Assembly: GCA_963576475.1 (NCBI GenBank)
Contig: OY754981.1
Location: forward strand, 17,674,570 to 17,738,569
From: Molanna angustata
Taxonomy: Eukaryota; Arthropoda; Insecta; Trichoptera; Molannidae
DNA length: 64,000 nucleotides
Direction of reading: 5' to 3'
The notes below the pieces were generated by a model. That model ran no database searches. It was not told the DNA's origin and saw only the letters and a program-made list of their open reading frames with translations. Numbering within the stretch: position 1 is the first letter of the stretch; every line of letters begins with the position of its first letter. Shown one piece after another: positions 34,266-47,300 of this stretch. The translations under genes were made by a program, and so were the position numbers.

Positions 34266-36895
34266 TTTTTCTTTTGTATCTCTTCAAACTACTCATCTCT
34301 CCTGAATATATTTTTTTATTTTACATAGTTTAAAATTTTTTTATCAATATAAAATATAATTGGTACACTTTGGTTGGTTGGCTACTCTTGAGGCAATAAT
34401 AAAGTATATTTTCTAGTCACTCATAAATTAATATTTATCTATCTAATCCATAATTGTGTACCACTGATGTCTTTCTGTCATTTGTAAATACTGTTGATTT
34501 CATGACACAATAATTTTTTCACAAATTAAAGCTAAAATATTCTAATTGAAATCTGCTCAACACATCTAAGGGTGGCCTCACAGATTTTTGGTAGTTTCAG
34601 ACTAAATAAACTGAAATTTGATACAAATGCTGTTATTTGTTAGCTAAACTAAAATTCTCAAACCACTAGTTAACTGTTTGTTTAGCCGGTGGATCTGAAA
34701 GACAAACATGTTTTATATACACTGCTAAGATTTGAGCATGGATTGATTATGTTAGGTAGTTGTGTTTGGTGAAGGGTTCTTGTTTGAGAGTTGCTAAATT
34801 AACAGATTTGTTGAGGTGCCAAAACCCATAGATGCTCTTTAAAGTCACAGAAAATTGCAGTAAATTACAATACGTTAGCAAATATTCTAACATAATGTTT
34901 GTATCTCGTATTTCGTGATGATGGTATGTCCCTACAATCTCAGATTGGCACTGGTTATGAAAATCAAATATTTAGCCTGCAATTATTTTTTTTAAATTCA
35001 TCTACTTACATATCATAAGACATTACAAATTCAACATGAGAACAATTATGATGTACATATGTAACGTTATACATATTCTTTCTTACGTGATACATTTTTT
35101 TCATTTTGTTCCTAAGTACATATTAATTAATTTCAATAAATTTGACATCTGACAGTGTAATATAATATACTTTCATATCTGTCTGTATTGAGTAAAATTA
35201 TCTGAGATCAACAGATATGGTGGAATGAAGTACTATATATGTATAGATGTATCATAATCCCCCATAATCTGACAGATACTATCTTTCGTGAGAGATTCAT
35301 GCAACTAATATGTCTTTTTTGTTGTTTATTTTCGTCATATCACTGTAATTATATTAAATAGATTTTCTCTATGACAAAATTATCTCAATATTTTGATTTA
35401 ATCTTTTTTCCAAAGCTATTGATATTTTCTACATAATGTAGTATGTTCTAACTATGTATGTATAATCATATTATGTACTGTTAACATTATACACTATTTA
35501 TCTCTAGCATTATATTATTGTCCGTAATTTAGTACCTATATATTTAATGTGCATATTGATTTAATTGTTATAGTTTAGGTGTTATCATCTCAATTTTCAA
35601 TTGTATTATTGAGAATGTTATTAGTATGTTATTGAATATAGTATTTCTTGACATATTTATTTTTCTTAACAAAAAATGATATATTTTGTATATGTACAAA
35701 ATTGCATCGTTTCACAAAATTATTTGAATATGATGATGTATATTATTTATTCCATAGGTTTTCATATAATACACTAGATGTTGTAGTTAGCAAATTTTGT
35801 ATGAATCGAATGTGAGTCATTTTTCAGGAGGGATTTTTGATGTTTTGGTTCCAGACCACATCGTTTTTCGATAGAAAATAACGACTAATATGAATTGTTT
35901 TCGGATTTATTTGTATAAAAAACATTTTAATTATTAATAATTTAGAGAACATTTATCTAGGATGTGTTGAAATGCAAGGAAAACTGAAATATGTTGCCAA
36001 CCAAAACGTCAAACTCGCGATATTCCATGACTCACTTTTTGCACAGAGTACTACATCTAGGTATATTATAATAAAAATCTATGATTTATTCTGATGTTTC
36101 TATGGTTTTGATCATTTGATTGTTCATGGATTGTTCTCTTTTCCTATTATAAATTCAAAGGGGCGATTGTTAAATTTATTTGAGAAATTTAACATAAATT
36201 AAAATATTATACTCCATAAACTAAGACAAATAAAATTAAAATGTAATTTAAATTTTAATATATTAAGTTATATGTCAGGAAATACAGTATGACGCAGAAA
36301 GATATTATATTTTACAAAGAATAAATATATTATTAAGGCATATGTAATGGAATGTAGATATTATGTATGCCCTAATGCAATATGACAGTTCTGTGTATGT
36401 ACCTTCTTTACGAGAATCTTAATCCATTTTTGTTAGTAAATTATTTGTATAATTATAAAATATTATAATAATCGTTTTCATGTTTCTACTTTGAACAATA
36501 ATAGGAAATATTTGAGAATACCAAATTTTTCTTTAAATTATACTGAAACTAATTAATTATGTAATTATATTATGTTAAAAACATTTTCATATCGACAAAG
36601 TACAAATGCTTGGGCAAATAATGTAATATTTTAGAACATAAAAGAAAACTTGATATTTATGAAAATGAGTCAAAAATTAAATGTGAGCTATCATAGTTTA
36701 AGCCATTAATTGGTAAATTATGGTTCGTGGACCCATACAATACAAAGGCTCTATGCTGACGCCACAGATTTTGAAGAAATAAAAATATAAAGATTAAATT
36801 CATTGCCCTTTTGCTATTTATAATTGAAATAGTAAAAACAATATTTTGGTTATTTTTTTTTGGGTTTTGAGTTTTTTTTTTAATAAATTATTTAG
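34266..36895. other. AT-rich intergenic DNA, 2.6 kb
   Basis: I see no ORF, tRNA or complete element. AATAAA-like sites abound, so a very long 3'UTR of either neighbouring gene cannot be excluded. Confidence 0.5.
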
Positions 36896-36898
36896 GTT

Positions 36899-37000
36899 CA
36901 GTACCGGCCGTGGTCTAGCGCTTAGGTTTGTGTTGAATCTATAAAAGACCATTGTTAGGTATTTGAGTCGAGGGTTCAAATCACACTTCATCATCATTTA
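36899..37000 (+). repeat. tRNA-like SINE head
   Basis: ggccgtggtctagcgcttag followed about 50 bases later by gagtcgagggttcaaatcac gives A- and B-box-like elements in tRNA order, but no foldable acceptor stem. Likely a SINE fragment. Confidence 0.5.
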
Positions 37001-37480
37001 GGTCCTATTCAAAATAAGTTTGCCCTATCACTGGTTATCATCATAGTCATTTGCATATTTATCATGACTTGTATTATTGAATATATTTATTTAATTATTA
37101 CATGTTTTTCTTATATATTTATTATATATTCATAAATAAATTATGTTGGTGTTCTCGAATAAATAAGAAGTATGTATGTAATAAGGTACTGCAGTTATAT
37201 AGATAATGAATGACATGTATTATTGAGAGTAAAATATATAGGTATATTAAAATGTCTGAATCTTATATTCCATAAAAGTGTACATATGATATTTGTAATG
37301 TTAGGCTGAAAAATATGTATGCTGTTTTCCGAGTAATACCGTACAAATAAAATATTCTTGCGCAAATTCTTCTTTTATTTATAAACACGAATTTTATTCT
37401 GTTCTTATTTGTACCTGCTATTGACCACCGTCAATCTTTTTGAGGAAAATACCTTTTAAGTATATGTTTTTTTAGTAAAT

Positions 37481-37526
37481 AGTTCAATTTTTTCATCTTA
37501 AAGTTTTAAGATGAAAAAATTGAACT
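37481..37526. repeat. Perfect 22-bp-arm hairpin
   Basis: agttcaattttttcatctta plus aa pairs perfectly with its complement after a 2-base loop. It lies next to the LINE fragment at 37590. Confidence 0.85.
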
Positions 37527-37589
37527 GTTGGTGAATTATTTTGAATAAACTAATTTTTCACACCTTTAATACAAGATGGTTGCGTGCGT

Positions 37590-37815
37590 ATCCTACCCAA
37601 GATCGAAAACTTGGGTTTTTCATCCGAGTATAGAGGAAGATCCCCGAGTAGATGGACTGACCAGATCAAAGCGGTTACTGGCCTAACAGTAATAGGTGCA
37701 TTGCGAACTGCGGAGTGTCAGGAGAGATGGAGGAGTGCTGTCCACCAGGTGATGATGGCGAAGAGAAGAGAGGATCACAATCCTCAGTGATGAGGAAAGC
37801 GACTCAGAAGAAGAT
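37590..37815 (+). pseudogene. LINE ORF2 C-terminal fragment
   Basis: Encodes GRSPSRWTDQIKAVTG...ALRTAECQERWRSAVHQ, the G-R-P-P-x-R-W-x-D...A-x-D-R-x-x-W-R pattern found after the reverse transcriptase of many insect LINEs, followed by a TGA at 37788. Only the last ~65 residues remain, as with 5'-truncated insertions. Confidence 0.75.
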
Positions 37816-37819
37816 AGAC

Positions 37820-38815
37820 CAGTGCCCCGTTCCACCATCGTACTTTTCAACTTTGCGCTTTGCACTTTGCAATTCGTCGGCTTGTTTTCGTTCCACCATT
37901 ACATTTTTTCGCAAAGTAAAACTTGCAATGTGCAAAGCGAAAAGTAGACGCCTATTGCAAAGCAAATAAGCCGTTCTGTTCCACCATCGCTACTTTTCAT
38001 AAAAAAACTTTGCAAATCTTGCGAATGAATTGAAAAGAATATTTTGACATTTCAAATTTGCCATTCGTCGAGTTGTGAAAGTAGAAGTTGTTTGTTTAGA
38101 ATTTTTGAGTAAATTTATTATAAAATTTTGCATAAATTATTGTTAGAAAGGGATGAGGAAGACGGGGTTGTAATAAATTATAGAGAAAGGATAAATTTCG
38201 AAAACATTTTACCCACGCAGTTCATCGAATGTTTTCGCATAAATAGCACTCAGTGTGAATATGTCTTGATTAAGTACACAATTTATTCTGATTTTTTTAG
38301 GTAATTTAAACTATGTTTATGTCCGCTTTTTCTAAGTTTATATGATTATTTCACTACTCATTTACACATATTTTAAGGTACAGAACAGCACTAAGAGAAG
38401 CAAATGATTGTCTCCTCAACAGCAAATAATTCAGTGAAGCACCTATTGTTTCACTGTATTAGTGATAGTGTCACTAATTACTCCAAAAATAACTCCTTTC
38501 TTTTCATTAATTATCTCCAACACGGCTATTTTTTTCTTAATATTGTCTTTCCGGCTCATTTTCTAACAACAACGAAATCACAGAACAGACAAGAACGAAC
38601 GGTGTCAAATGATCGTGTACGCTACGCGCGAAACACTCAGTACTACTAAGTTATCACTAGGTGTCGCTAGCGTCAATTGAAAAGACTTTGTAAATGTTTG
38701 GCGACGCCGCAAAGTGACCATTTTTTTTTCGTGGAATGCGAACGCTTTGCACTTTGCGAAATTCTCAAATCGCAAAGCGAAAAGTTGAAAAGTTCAATGG
38801 TGGAACGGGGCACTG
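37820..38815 (+). mobile_element. Harbinger-like non-autonomous DNA transposon
   Basis: About 1 kb with inverted ends CAGTGCCCCGTTCCACCAT on both sides, extending with mismatches into acttttcaac. The subterminal region repeats gttccaccat three times (37830, 37894, 37979), once more inverted near the right end, and has many aaagcgaaaag motifs. The frame 38152-38304 (GVVINYRERINFENILPTQF then IECFRIN) resembles the N-terminal region of Harbinger transposases, ending at a possible donor (ttttag|gtaatt). No clear target duplication (gac versus aac). It inserted just after a LINE tail. Confidence 0.6.
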
Positions 38816-38954
38816 AACAACATAATATGTGAAAATCCTTTCTACACCACCTTTAGCAAGTTAAATACCATATTTTTCTCTTTTCTTATAAAGTGAAGTC
38901 CAATAATTAAGTTTTCCTATTTTAATCATATTTTCATATACTAGTCGCATATAA

Positions 38955-39240
38955 CACATGAGATCCAGCTGCCGATGGCAATATAAAAGACAAAGGCAGT
39001 TGTGGATTTACAAATCCAGGCCCATGAGCACAGGAGACCAGAGTAACAGTCAGAATAGGCGAGTCACACGGGTAGCGATCATGTATGGGCCCCTTTATGA
39101 CTCGATTTATGCTCACCTACCAACCTCCAACTGACTACTCCCCTGCGCAAACAAATCCAAGAGGAGGCGGGCAATGCTGGTTTTTGACACCTTATCCAGA
39201 AGTTATTTTATTTTACCCCTAAGGAGACCTAGATCTTTAA
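38955..39240 (-). repeat. Dispersed repeat, family D, second copy
   Basis: Minus-strand partner of 34056-34265, sharing gcgcaggggagtag and tttggatttg-type blocks. No function recognised. Confidence 0.55.
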
Positions 39241-39341
39241 AGTAGGAATGTAAAAACTTTGCAGGCAGGCCTCTTACCCCCGCCTCTACAGCATATATAT
39301 TTGTGTTAAAGCCATTTTGAACTGTTTTATCTACCAGTTCC

Positions 39342-39498
39342 TTAACACACACCCAGTAACAAGTTGCCACATTCTGGAGACTTACAATATCAATTGTCTC
39401 ACAGATCCAGACTCAAAACTGTGTCTCTACCGGGAATCGAACCCGGGACCTTTGGATCATCAGTCAGACACCCAACCAACTGAGCCATGAAGGACGAC
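39342..39498 (-). repeat. tRNA-derived SINE, family A
   Basis: Near-complete copy. On the minus strand, catggctcagttggttgggt and gggttcgattcccggtagag, then the shared body ending in cttgttactgggtgtgtgtt. The tRNA-like part could be mistaken for a tRNA gene, but the attached body is shared with four other copies. Confidence 0.85.
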
Positions 39499-39891
39499 AT
39501 TTTTGCATTTTGCGCAGTAAAGACTTTCATTAGCCCATTATCTACCGGGTTTCTCTCCACCCCCAGACCCAAGCGGTTTTTACTTCAACCCGCGGTGAAT
39601 TTATTATAGAAATCACCCTAAATTTCAGATTATTTATTTCTTTTTCTTCTCGAGTAACCTCTACTATGATTTGGTCTTTAGAGTTTTTCAGGATGGTGTG
39701 TCTAGTGATTTTGAGTTTTTTGCACTGGAGGTTCTTAAATTCATCTTTTCCTCTGAATAGGGTCACAAGGTCTAGCCAGAGACAACCAGGTTTTTAATTT
39801 TCCTGTTCTGGCATCCATCGTAGAATAAATTCCTTTCTGGAGTTTATAGATCATAAATGGCCATGTCAGCTGTGTATAGTTGAAGAATACG

Positions 39892-40128
39892 TAATAATAA
39901 TGAACACTTCCTTGCACCCTGCGCAAGTGGCGATTTTATTGCCGTATGGTAATTTCTTCCAAGTAACCAGTATTTCCAGCCCAGATATCCGTAGGTTATA
40001 TTATCTTTGGCCCAGAGAAGCAACATTAGCGTGAGAAATGAATTTAAATAAATTTCTCCTCTGCTGGGAATCAAACCCAGGATGCCCGCACAGAAACCGA
40101 ATGGCTGACCAACTGTACCACGGCGGTC
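39892..40128 (-). repeat. tRNA-derived SINE, family B
   Basis: Full-length copy with the tRNA-like head at its right end (ccgccgtggtacagttggtc and gggtttgattcccagc) and the caaggaagtgttcattatta tail at its left end. Confidence 0.85.
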
Positions 40129-41685
40129 GGCGAAGAAGATGTAACATACTATAAAAACTATACTTACTCCAAATAATTGAATATTTTAGGGTATAAACCA
40201 AACACTTCTTTGCAATCGGCGAGTTGTTAGCCGTATAGCTCTTTTTTTTTAGAAACAATTAATAAGAATAAGAATAAGCAAACAATTTCTCATATTCATA
40301 TTTGAGTTTTTGTGTTTTAAAAAAATATATGTTTACATACTAGTTTATGAAAACATTTGTTTTTTTATTTTGTCCTACCAAACGACCTTGGCTGTCTGCT
40401 TTTAAAGGTAATAATTCATTTATCGTAGATTGGGAATACCCGGGGATTTTTTCTTTTTATTTCTGGGCTCGTAAAAAAATCTGCAAACTGAGAAGCCCTT
40501 ATCATTATGTACAGGAATAGGAATGTAAAACCAATCATTTTTTTGAGCGATATATTTAAGGTAAGATTCACAATTTATATTTAAAAAAAATTGATAAGCA
40601 GAAGAAATGCAATAAAAATTAGTCTGAAATTTATCCAATTGTATCATTTTACAGTTTTTTTATACAATTTCTGCGTTATTTTATTATAGATTATTTCTTC
40701 TCTAATAACATTGAAACAAAAATAATACTTAAAATATGAATATAATTAAGAACTAAAGATAAGTACAAACATTAACAGTGTTGTGATGAAACTAAGTTTT
40801 TCCTTTATTTTAGCAAAAGAATTGTTTAAAAACAATAAAATACAAGTTAAACTAAAAATCTATCTTATTTCTACATTAATGTAAACCTATTTAATAGACT
40901 TACGTTGTATAAAACATTAAACTACTGTTGAGTCATAAATTATGAAAATTGTCATCCACAACACAGTACACAGTTTATACAATCATCCTTATGATGCTTT
41001 AAAAAATATACCTTAATTACTAGCGATAAATTTTTGAGTGGAATACCTAGTACAGATTTGTTTACTCCTGTACAGATTTGACAGGAGTAAAATATTTATC
41101 TTCAGATATTGACAGCTGTGATCATATATAAATATTATTGTGTTTAATATTTTTTTTTATTAAAAATCAAAATTCTCATATAGTTATCTGTTTATGTAAA
41201 TAAGGTATTCTTATCTTGTGGACGACAATATGTATTATTATGGTTAGTTTTACATACATATGAAAGTTGTTTTTTTTCGTAAAATAGATATTTTTGGTAT
41301 AAAACAGTTGAATTATTTGAACTAATATAATATGACTAGGTGAAATGATTGAAATAATTATCTGTACATGAAATATTTCTAATATACAAATTCAGCTTTT
41401 GAATATGTGGATCACTGGTATGCAGTATATTATTATTGTTTTCACACTAATAATAATAACTTAAATTTTGAAATTAATATAATTTTTCAAGTTTGTAAAC
41501 CATTCAGTAAAACAGATATGTAACTGAAAATTTATTGAGAATATTATTTCAGCCAGTGACATCTGTGAATAGTTGTTGGTGTTACTATATTAATTAGATT
41601 CATAGATGGCCTTATTATAGATGTAATGTAATGCCATTATGTGGCCATCCCACGAATGCTACTTCATTTCACTTCTATTGTATCG
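40129..41685. other. AT-rich intergenic DNA
   Basis: No gene. A hairpin near 41068-41097 (tttactcctgt / acaggagtaaa) is the only structure noted. Confidence 0.55.
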
Positions 41686-41853
41686 TAGGGATTATGGCCC
41701 GAATGCAGAGTCAGACCTAAATACTAACCATGTTTTCATAGCAAAGTCACTCACTAAAGTCAGGAGATCACGTGGCTTCCTAACTGGAGGATGCTACGAA
41801 GTTTTTGTACGAGAATTGCATTGCAGATACATATCTAAATCATTGGCGTAAAC

Positions 41854-42081
41854 ATAGAATTATAATGTACAGAAGCCGCGTCTAGTACAAATTTCGAATT
41901 CAAATGTATGCCAAGTTTTTTTTACATGTGTGTGTGAGGCGGTAGATCGGTTGGTCTACGTTTTATGTAGGTGTGCATGTCGGTAGGTGTACGTATACTA
42001 GAAATTCTGCTGTTACCTCGTAGTTTTAGTTGGCATACATTCATTGCGCTGACTAGGTATCTGTATCATATATAATCTAAG
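41854..42081. mobile_element. 228-bp insertion with 9-bp target duplication
   Basis: Absent from the sister MITE and bounded by GGCGTAAAC on both sides. Nine-base duplications are usual for Mutator-like elements, but I see no good terminal inverted repeat, so the family is open. Confidence 0.55.
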
Positions 42082-42513
42082 GGCGTAAACTAACATTTGC
42101 AAACTGTCAAAAAGTAAGGTTGATTGAGAGGAACCTTACGAGTGGCTTAGTACTAAAATGCGAGATGTTTTCGATGGATGATGATTTTAGTGACTTCGTC
42201 AAATATGTATTTGGTAATTTTGTCAAATCAAATACCACAAATTCACTGGAATTTCAGAAAAATCATGACAAAGAGCTGTCAGTGTGATCTTGGTTACATG
42301 TGTTTGTGTTGTTATGACAAAAAAACGTTTTAAACTTCAGTCTAAACCCATAGAAAACTATAGATTTCTTTTCTTCATACACAATAATGTGAAATGCTAC
42401 ACCATTGACCTTCAGATTGGTGTAGTATTTAGTTAGTGATGTCTCTGCAATGCAATTTATTTGTATTTTATGTAGCTTTTTGGGCAACTAACAGGTACTA
42501 TTTCAAATAAGTA

Positions 42514-42666
42514 TTTAACCCGCACCCAATAACAAGTTGCCACATTCGGGATACTTGCGATATAAATCGTCTCACAGATCTAGACTGAAAACATGCTGAA
42601 AACACAATTAAAAACTGTGTCTTCACCGGGAATTGAACCCGGGACCCTTGGATCAGCAGCCAGATA
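42514..42666 (-). repeat. tRNA-derived SINE, family A, inside MITE family 1
   Basis: The minus strand has gggttcaattcccggtgaag and the shared body, ending ttgttattgggtgcgggtta. The tRNA-like 5' end is cut off near 42666. Confidence 0.8.
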
Positions 42667-42759
42667 TTAATAATAAGATAAGCTAACTTAAGAATACTGA
42701 ATACTCCGGTGAGGTAAGGAGTTAGAATTTAGTTACTGTGCATTCGGGTCTATATCCCA

Positions 42760-44229
42760 TATTATTTAGTGTACCAAGACATAAATGCTATAAACAGATT
42801 TTTCTATGAAATGTTGAGCTACATCATACACAATCAGTCTTTGTATTATTTTTAGGTAAAATTTTGCCTTGATTGCTATTTCTAAATTATTGTTATGCAC
42901 AGATTATTCAAATTTCTTTTAAATAGTAATGGAGAGTAAAAACATTTAATTAATAGTATATTTTGTTATTTGATTTCATTAAATATATTGGCCAATGCTT
43001 GATCTATGATGAATGTATCTATGAATTATTTGTTTTGTAAAATTTATTATTCTTCTAATTTTATTTCACGCACTGAGATATAATTCAGTTGAATATTTCA
43101 CATGGTATGTTCTAGGTAGCCAATTTAAACATGAAATTAAAAAGAAAAAAAAAATAGGAATTAACTTAAAATATAAAAATAAATTCAAATAAAATGTAAA
43201 CCCATTTTATTTAGCAACATAAAACAATGTGATGGTATTTATATACTTACATAATATATACAAAAATTTGTCACACTTTCATAGATAATTTTTTATATTC
43301 TATTTTACAACACATCATTTCAAGAAAATGACTAACTTTATCCATATCTGACAGAAAGACACTTTTGTGCAATGTTTTCTATGGAAATCAGATAAGTTCA
43401 GCAAAAAGGATAGTTTATTGTTATAATATTTAAATATCTGGTGTTTTTTTTTAATTCCGAATTAAAAGTTATTTAATACATTTTCACAATTTCTTATATT
43501 TTGATTTAAATAAGCAGTATTTGTCATACTTTTTATTTTATAATCATGTTTATCAAAAAGCGCTATCTCAAAAATCTTGAACAGAAGTGAATCAAATAAA
43601 TTTGATAAGATAATATTATAAACATTGGTAAAAAATAACTTAAAATTCCACACAACTATAAATATACAGGTGTAAAAAATATGTTTATGTTCATTCATTT
43701 TCATTATCAACACAAGTTTTTAAAGATCTTATCTAATATTCATTAACATAAGGAGCTTTAAAAAAGGTAAACATTAATTAAATAAATATAAAAATCATAC
43801 TATAAAATGTAAGCATAATTAATTAAGTGATTTTAGTGTGATAAATGTAAGCCTTTAAAATTTATCAGATTGATTTTTCAATTCTTTTATGTTTTATTAG
43901 GCTGCCTATAAAGAAACACTGGTGTAAACAAACCAAAACAAAATAGATGAATGGATTGACAAAAAATAAAATTCAAATGGTCGTGTTTTACATTGATTTA
44001 ATACGGACATGAATTAAATGAAAACCTCTCAATAAATAAACAAGTTTGAAACTCCCTCGTTACTTGCCAGTCCAGCCAATTAACCACTCAGTCACTGATT
44101 TAATTTAACTATAGTTCACACATATCCACATTAGTCCATTTTAGGAATACCTGGTTTCATTAAAGACATGACTGTCAGTTCAAACAAGCTTAGTGTGATT
44201 GTAAATAGAATATTATCACTGCCACGTGT
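42760..44229 (-). promoter_or_regulatory. Probable 3'UTR and flank of the CHTOP-like gene
   Basis: AT-rich sequence downstream of the minus-strand stop codon. TTTATT on the plus strand (AATAAA on the minus) occurs near 43894 and 43208 as possible polyadenylation signals. No coding sequence seen. Confidence 0.4.
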
Positions 44230-44366
44230 TCAGTAATCGGTATCCATAGCTGTATTCATATAACTGTCTAGTTCTCTATCCAATTGTGCTCTACTACCCG
44301 CCATATATTCTTCCAATTGCTGATCTAACTCCTCCTTGGTTAACTGTGGACCACTGGATTTCCATC
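44230..44366 (-). CDS. Chtop: CHTOP-like exon 5 (FoP C-terminus)
   Basis: Encodes GWKSSGPQLTKEELDQQLEE then YMAGSRAQLDRELDSYMNTA and MDTDY, stop. Acceptor attacag on the minus strand. The two L-D-x-x-L-(D/E)-x-Y-M units are the family hallmark. Confidence 0.93.
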
Positions 44367-47300
44367 CTGTAATAATAACACAAACATTGGAAGATACGTG
44401 AATGATGTATGTATGTGTTATATCTAAACAATTCAATAGCAAAAGCACTTCTGAGTAAATACCCTTTAAAAATTTAACAATAATAATGAACACTTCCTTG
44501 CACCCCGCGCAAGTGGCGATTTTATTGCCATATGGCAATCTCTCCGGCCCACGGCTGTGTTCAGATAGCACACTCGATGTTGTTCGAGTGTCGAATGTAC
44601 CTGAAGTTGCAGATTATGGCGCTTGTCACACCAATCTCGCTGAACGCTTTCGAGCAGCGTTTCAATCTGAACACAGCATCAGGCATTTTAAAGGTCAAAT
44701 GTCATTTATCATACATGTGTCTTTTTTAGGTTATATTATATAATAATGCTCTGAGCTCTTTGTGAATGCATATTGTCATCATAAAAATGTCAACTGACAT
44801 AATAGATACCACAGAAACAAATAGTAGTCATCATACCACAGATAAAATAGAAGTCAACAGATACTATAACTGTCAGAGCGTTATTCACCCGATGATTTTA
44901 CAGAGCGTTCGGAGCGTACACTCGACGTTCAATCTGAACACCACAGTGTCTTTAGAGCATCTATTTCCAGTCATTCTGTACGGCTTAGATCATCACTAAT
45001 CAACGTTCATTGTGAACGCAGCCCAGAGAAACATTTCAAAAATTCAAACGTCCACAAGGTGTTATCGTCCACATTGAGGACGTCTACAATTCAACAGCAA
45101 AAGCAGTTCTGAGTTTCCCTTAAATGGGCGTGATGACAGTATGAAAAAATCATTGAAATTTTAATTTTATAAAATAAAATAGGTTATAAAGATTTGAAAA
45201 AATACATTTCTTTTCATTTTAAAAGAGCGAATTATATTAATATTATTAAAATAAAAATACAAAATATGTAAGTCCGCCATTTTATGAGAAACACCAATCA
45301 GAGTGAATCAAAATATTATGACGTCACAGTTTCAATACAATATATATGAAATTACTTTGCATCGAAAAAAGACTTTTGCTCATCAGAATTTAGAAAGGTA
45401 AAAACTTACATATAAGCGTATTTTTATTATTCTATGCATATAAGTACTTCATTTGTCTGTAATTTAAATACAACTTACATCTCGAAAATCGATAAAATAT
45501 GTTCCTTCTTCTCTCTACATTATGTGTTCATAAACTAAAAGCATACCTACGCGGTACTGCGGTAGACATGACATGTGTAAAGCTGCGTTGCACCGCTCAA
45601 TTGCGTCGATTCTGTTCACTGCGACGGGTGTGTTAACTCACTCCTTCGAAAAGTATTGGCTCACGGCGCAGTGAGTCGTGAGTGCTAGACAGGGAGAATG
45701 CGAACCTTGATGCGAACAGTGTTAGGGTATTGAGTTATTGAGTTGCCTGCTTTTTAACCGACATACTATTACTTTCCCGATTCTACTTTTAAAAGTAGAA
45801 TCGGGAAGGTTGTGATATTTTTAAACATGTAGGTACATGAAATATAATGAATACAATAATAATCTTTGCTTATATAAAATACAATACCTGCATATTATAC
45901 TTTTATTATTATTTTTTAACTAGCTTAATGACCCGGCGCAGTGAATAGGCGTGATGAGAGTAAGAAAAAATCATTGACATTATGATTTTAAAAAATAAAA
46001 TAGGTTATAAAGATTTAAAAAAATGTATTTATTTTCATTTTAAAAGAGTGAATAATACAAATATTATTAAAATAAAAATACAAAATATTATAGACCGCCA
46101 TTTTATGAGAAACGCCAATCAGAACGAATCAGCGCATGACGTCACGATATTCTAGGTCCACGTCCAGTGTTGCCGATTTCGGGAAATTCAGACTTGTGTC
46201 GGCACTCAATCGGGAAACGCTTTATACTAGATGTATTAATTTTGTATTTTTTACGTCTAAATAAAAGAAACTATTATTATTATTAGTAGTAAACATACAA
46301 AGTAAATATAAGTTATTTCATTTCAATAAATATCATTTTATTATTTCACTGGTGCTTACATAGTTTAAGCAATTTCTTTTTGTTTGTATCTTTGTTACTA
46401 GCCCCTTCACTAGGCATGGCCTGTGTTAAGGTAAGCTAGTTTTATGTTATTGTCTATTACGTTGTTTATTTAGTAAGTATGTAGGTATGTCGGTTAAAAA
46501 GCAAGCAACTCAACAACTCAATACTCTAACACTGTTCGCATTCTCCCGGTCTAGCACTCACGACTCACTGCGCCGTGAGTCAATACATTTCGAAGGAGTG
46601 ACTTAACACATCCGGCGTAGTGAACTGGGTCGATGCAATTGAGCGGCGTAACGCAGTGGTGTTACACAGGCCTAATGCCTAATACGCGGGAAACTTAAGA
46701 TGGCGTATTTTGAGGTTTGGACATTCATGAAGTTCTTTTTATGCTTATTGCCTTATTAATGGTAAATATTTTGTAAATGAATTATAGTATTGAGAGCTAA
46801 CCGTGGGGGAACAAATACTGTATTTCATTGTAAACGCATACTTAATAAAATACACTTTCTGGGTCTCGCCGTGTCAAATTTAACCACTTATTTCTCGTTT
46901 ATATTCGCGTGGGACGAAAACAACTACCTCAGTAAGTGTTTTTTTCGACGTGTTTGTACATTTTGGGACCGTACAACACTTATGCACTTTTGAATTTATT
47001 TTAAATACACAAATCGTCTTAGAATACATATAGTACATATAGTAGTGATATGCGGTTTACGAAACCGTGACGTCACCGTCAGCTCCGACGGACGCCATTA
47101 CACTGCAAGCGTTTTTTGACGTAAATGTCAAATTGGATTTTGAAATGGCAATTTTTGCTACTAAACCTTTATTTTATGTAGAAATGTATATGTATTTGAA
47201 AACAGTGGATGCGTAAAAACATCGTGAGATAGTTTCTCAAAATTAGTCATCATGCCTATTACGTGTGCCCTAAGAAGTGCCTACTCTCGGGCCACAACAT

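Larger units (their letters stand above)
41688..42758. mobile_element. MITE family 1, second copy, with two nested insertions
   Basis: The ends GGGATTATGGCCCGAATGCA and the complement GGGATATAGACCCGAATGCA match the family seen at 15269. Aligning the copies shows two interruptions: 41854-42081 is an insertion flanked by a 9-bp direct repeat GGCGTAAAC (41845-41853, 42082-42090), and 42455-42680 holds a SINE family A copy. Confidence 0.75.

Noticed and set aside
39420..39498. Candidate tRNA gene (also 16548-16624, 17485-17560, 62937-63010)
   Set aside because: The tRNA-like parts lack a full cloverleaf with acceptor stem and are fused to bodies shared among copies, which marks SINEs.
29445..44229. 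A further protein-coding gene in the 15-kb interval between the two host genes
   Set aside because: Only transposon-derived or chance open frames were found; no exon-like conserved segment was recognised by eye, though a non-coding RNA cannot be excluded.
44486..44743. Overlapping plus-strand ORFs beside CHTOP-like exon 5
   Set aside because: They run across a SINE tail and a repeat-like sequence and show no family features.
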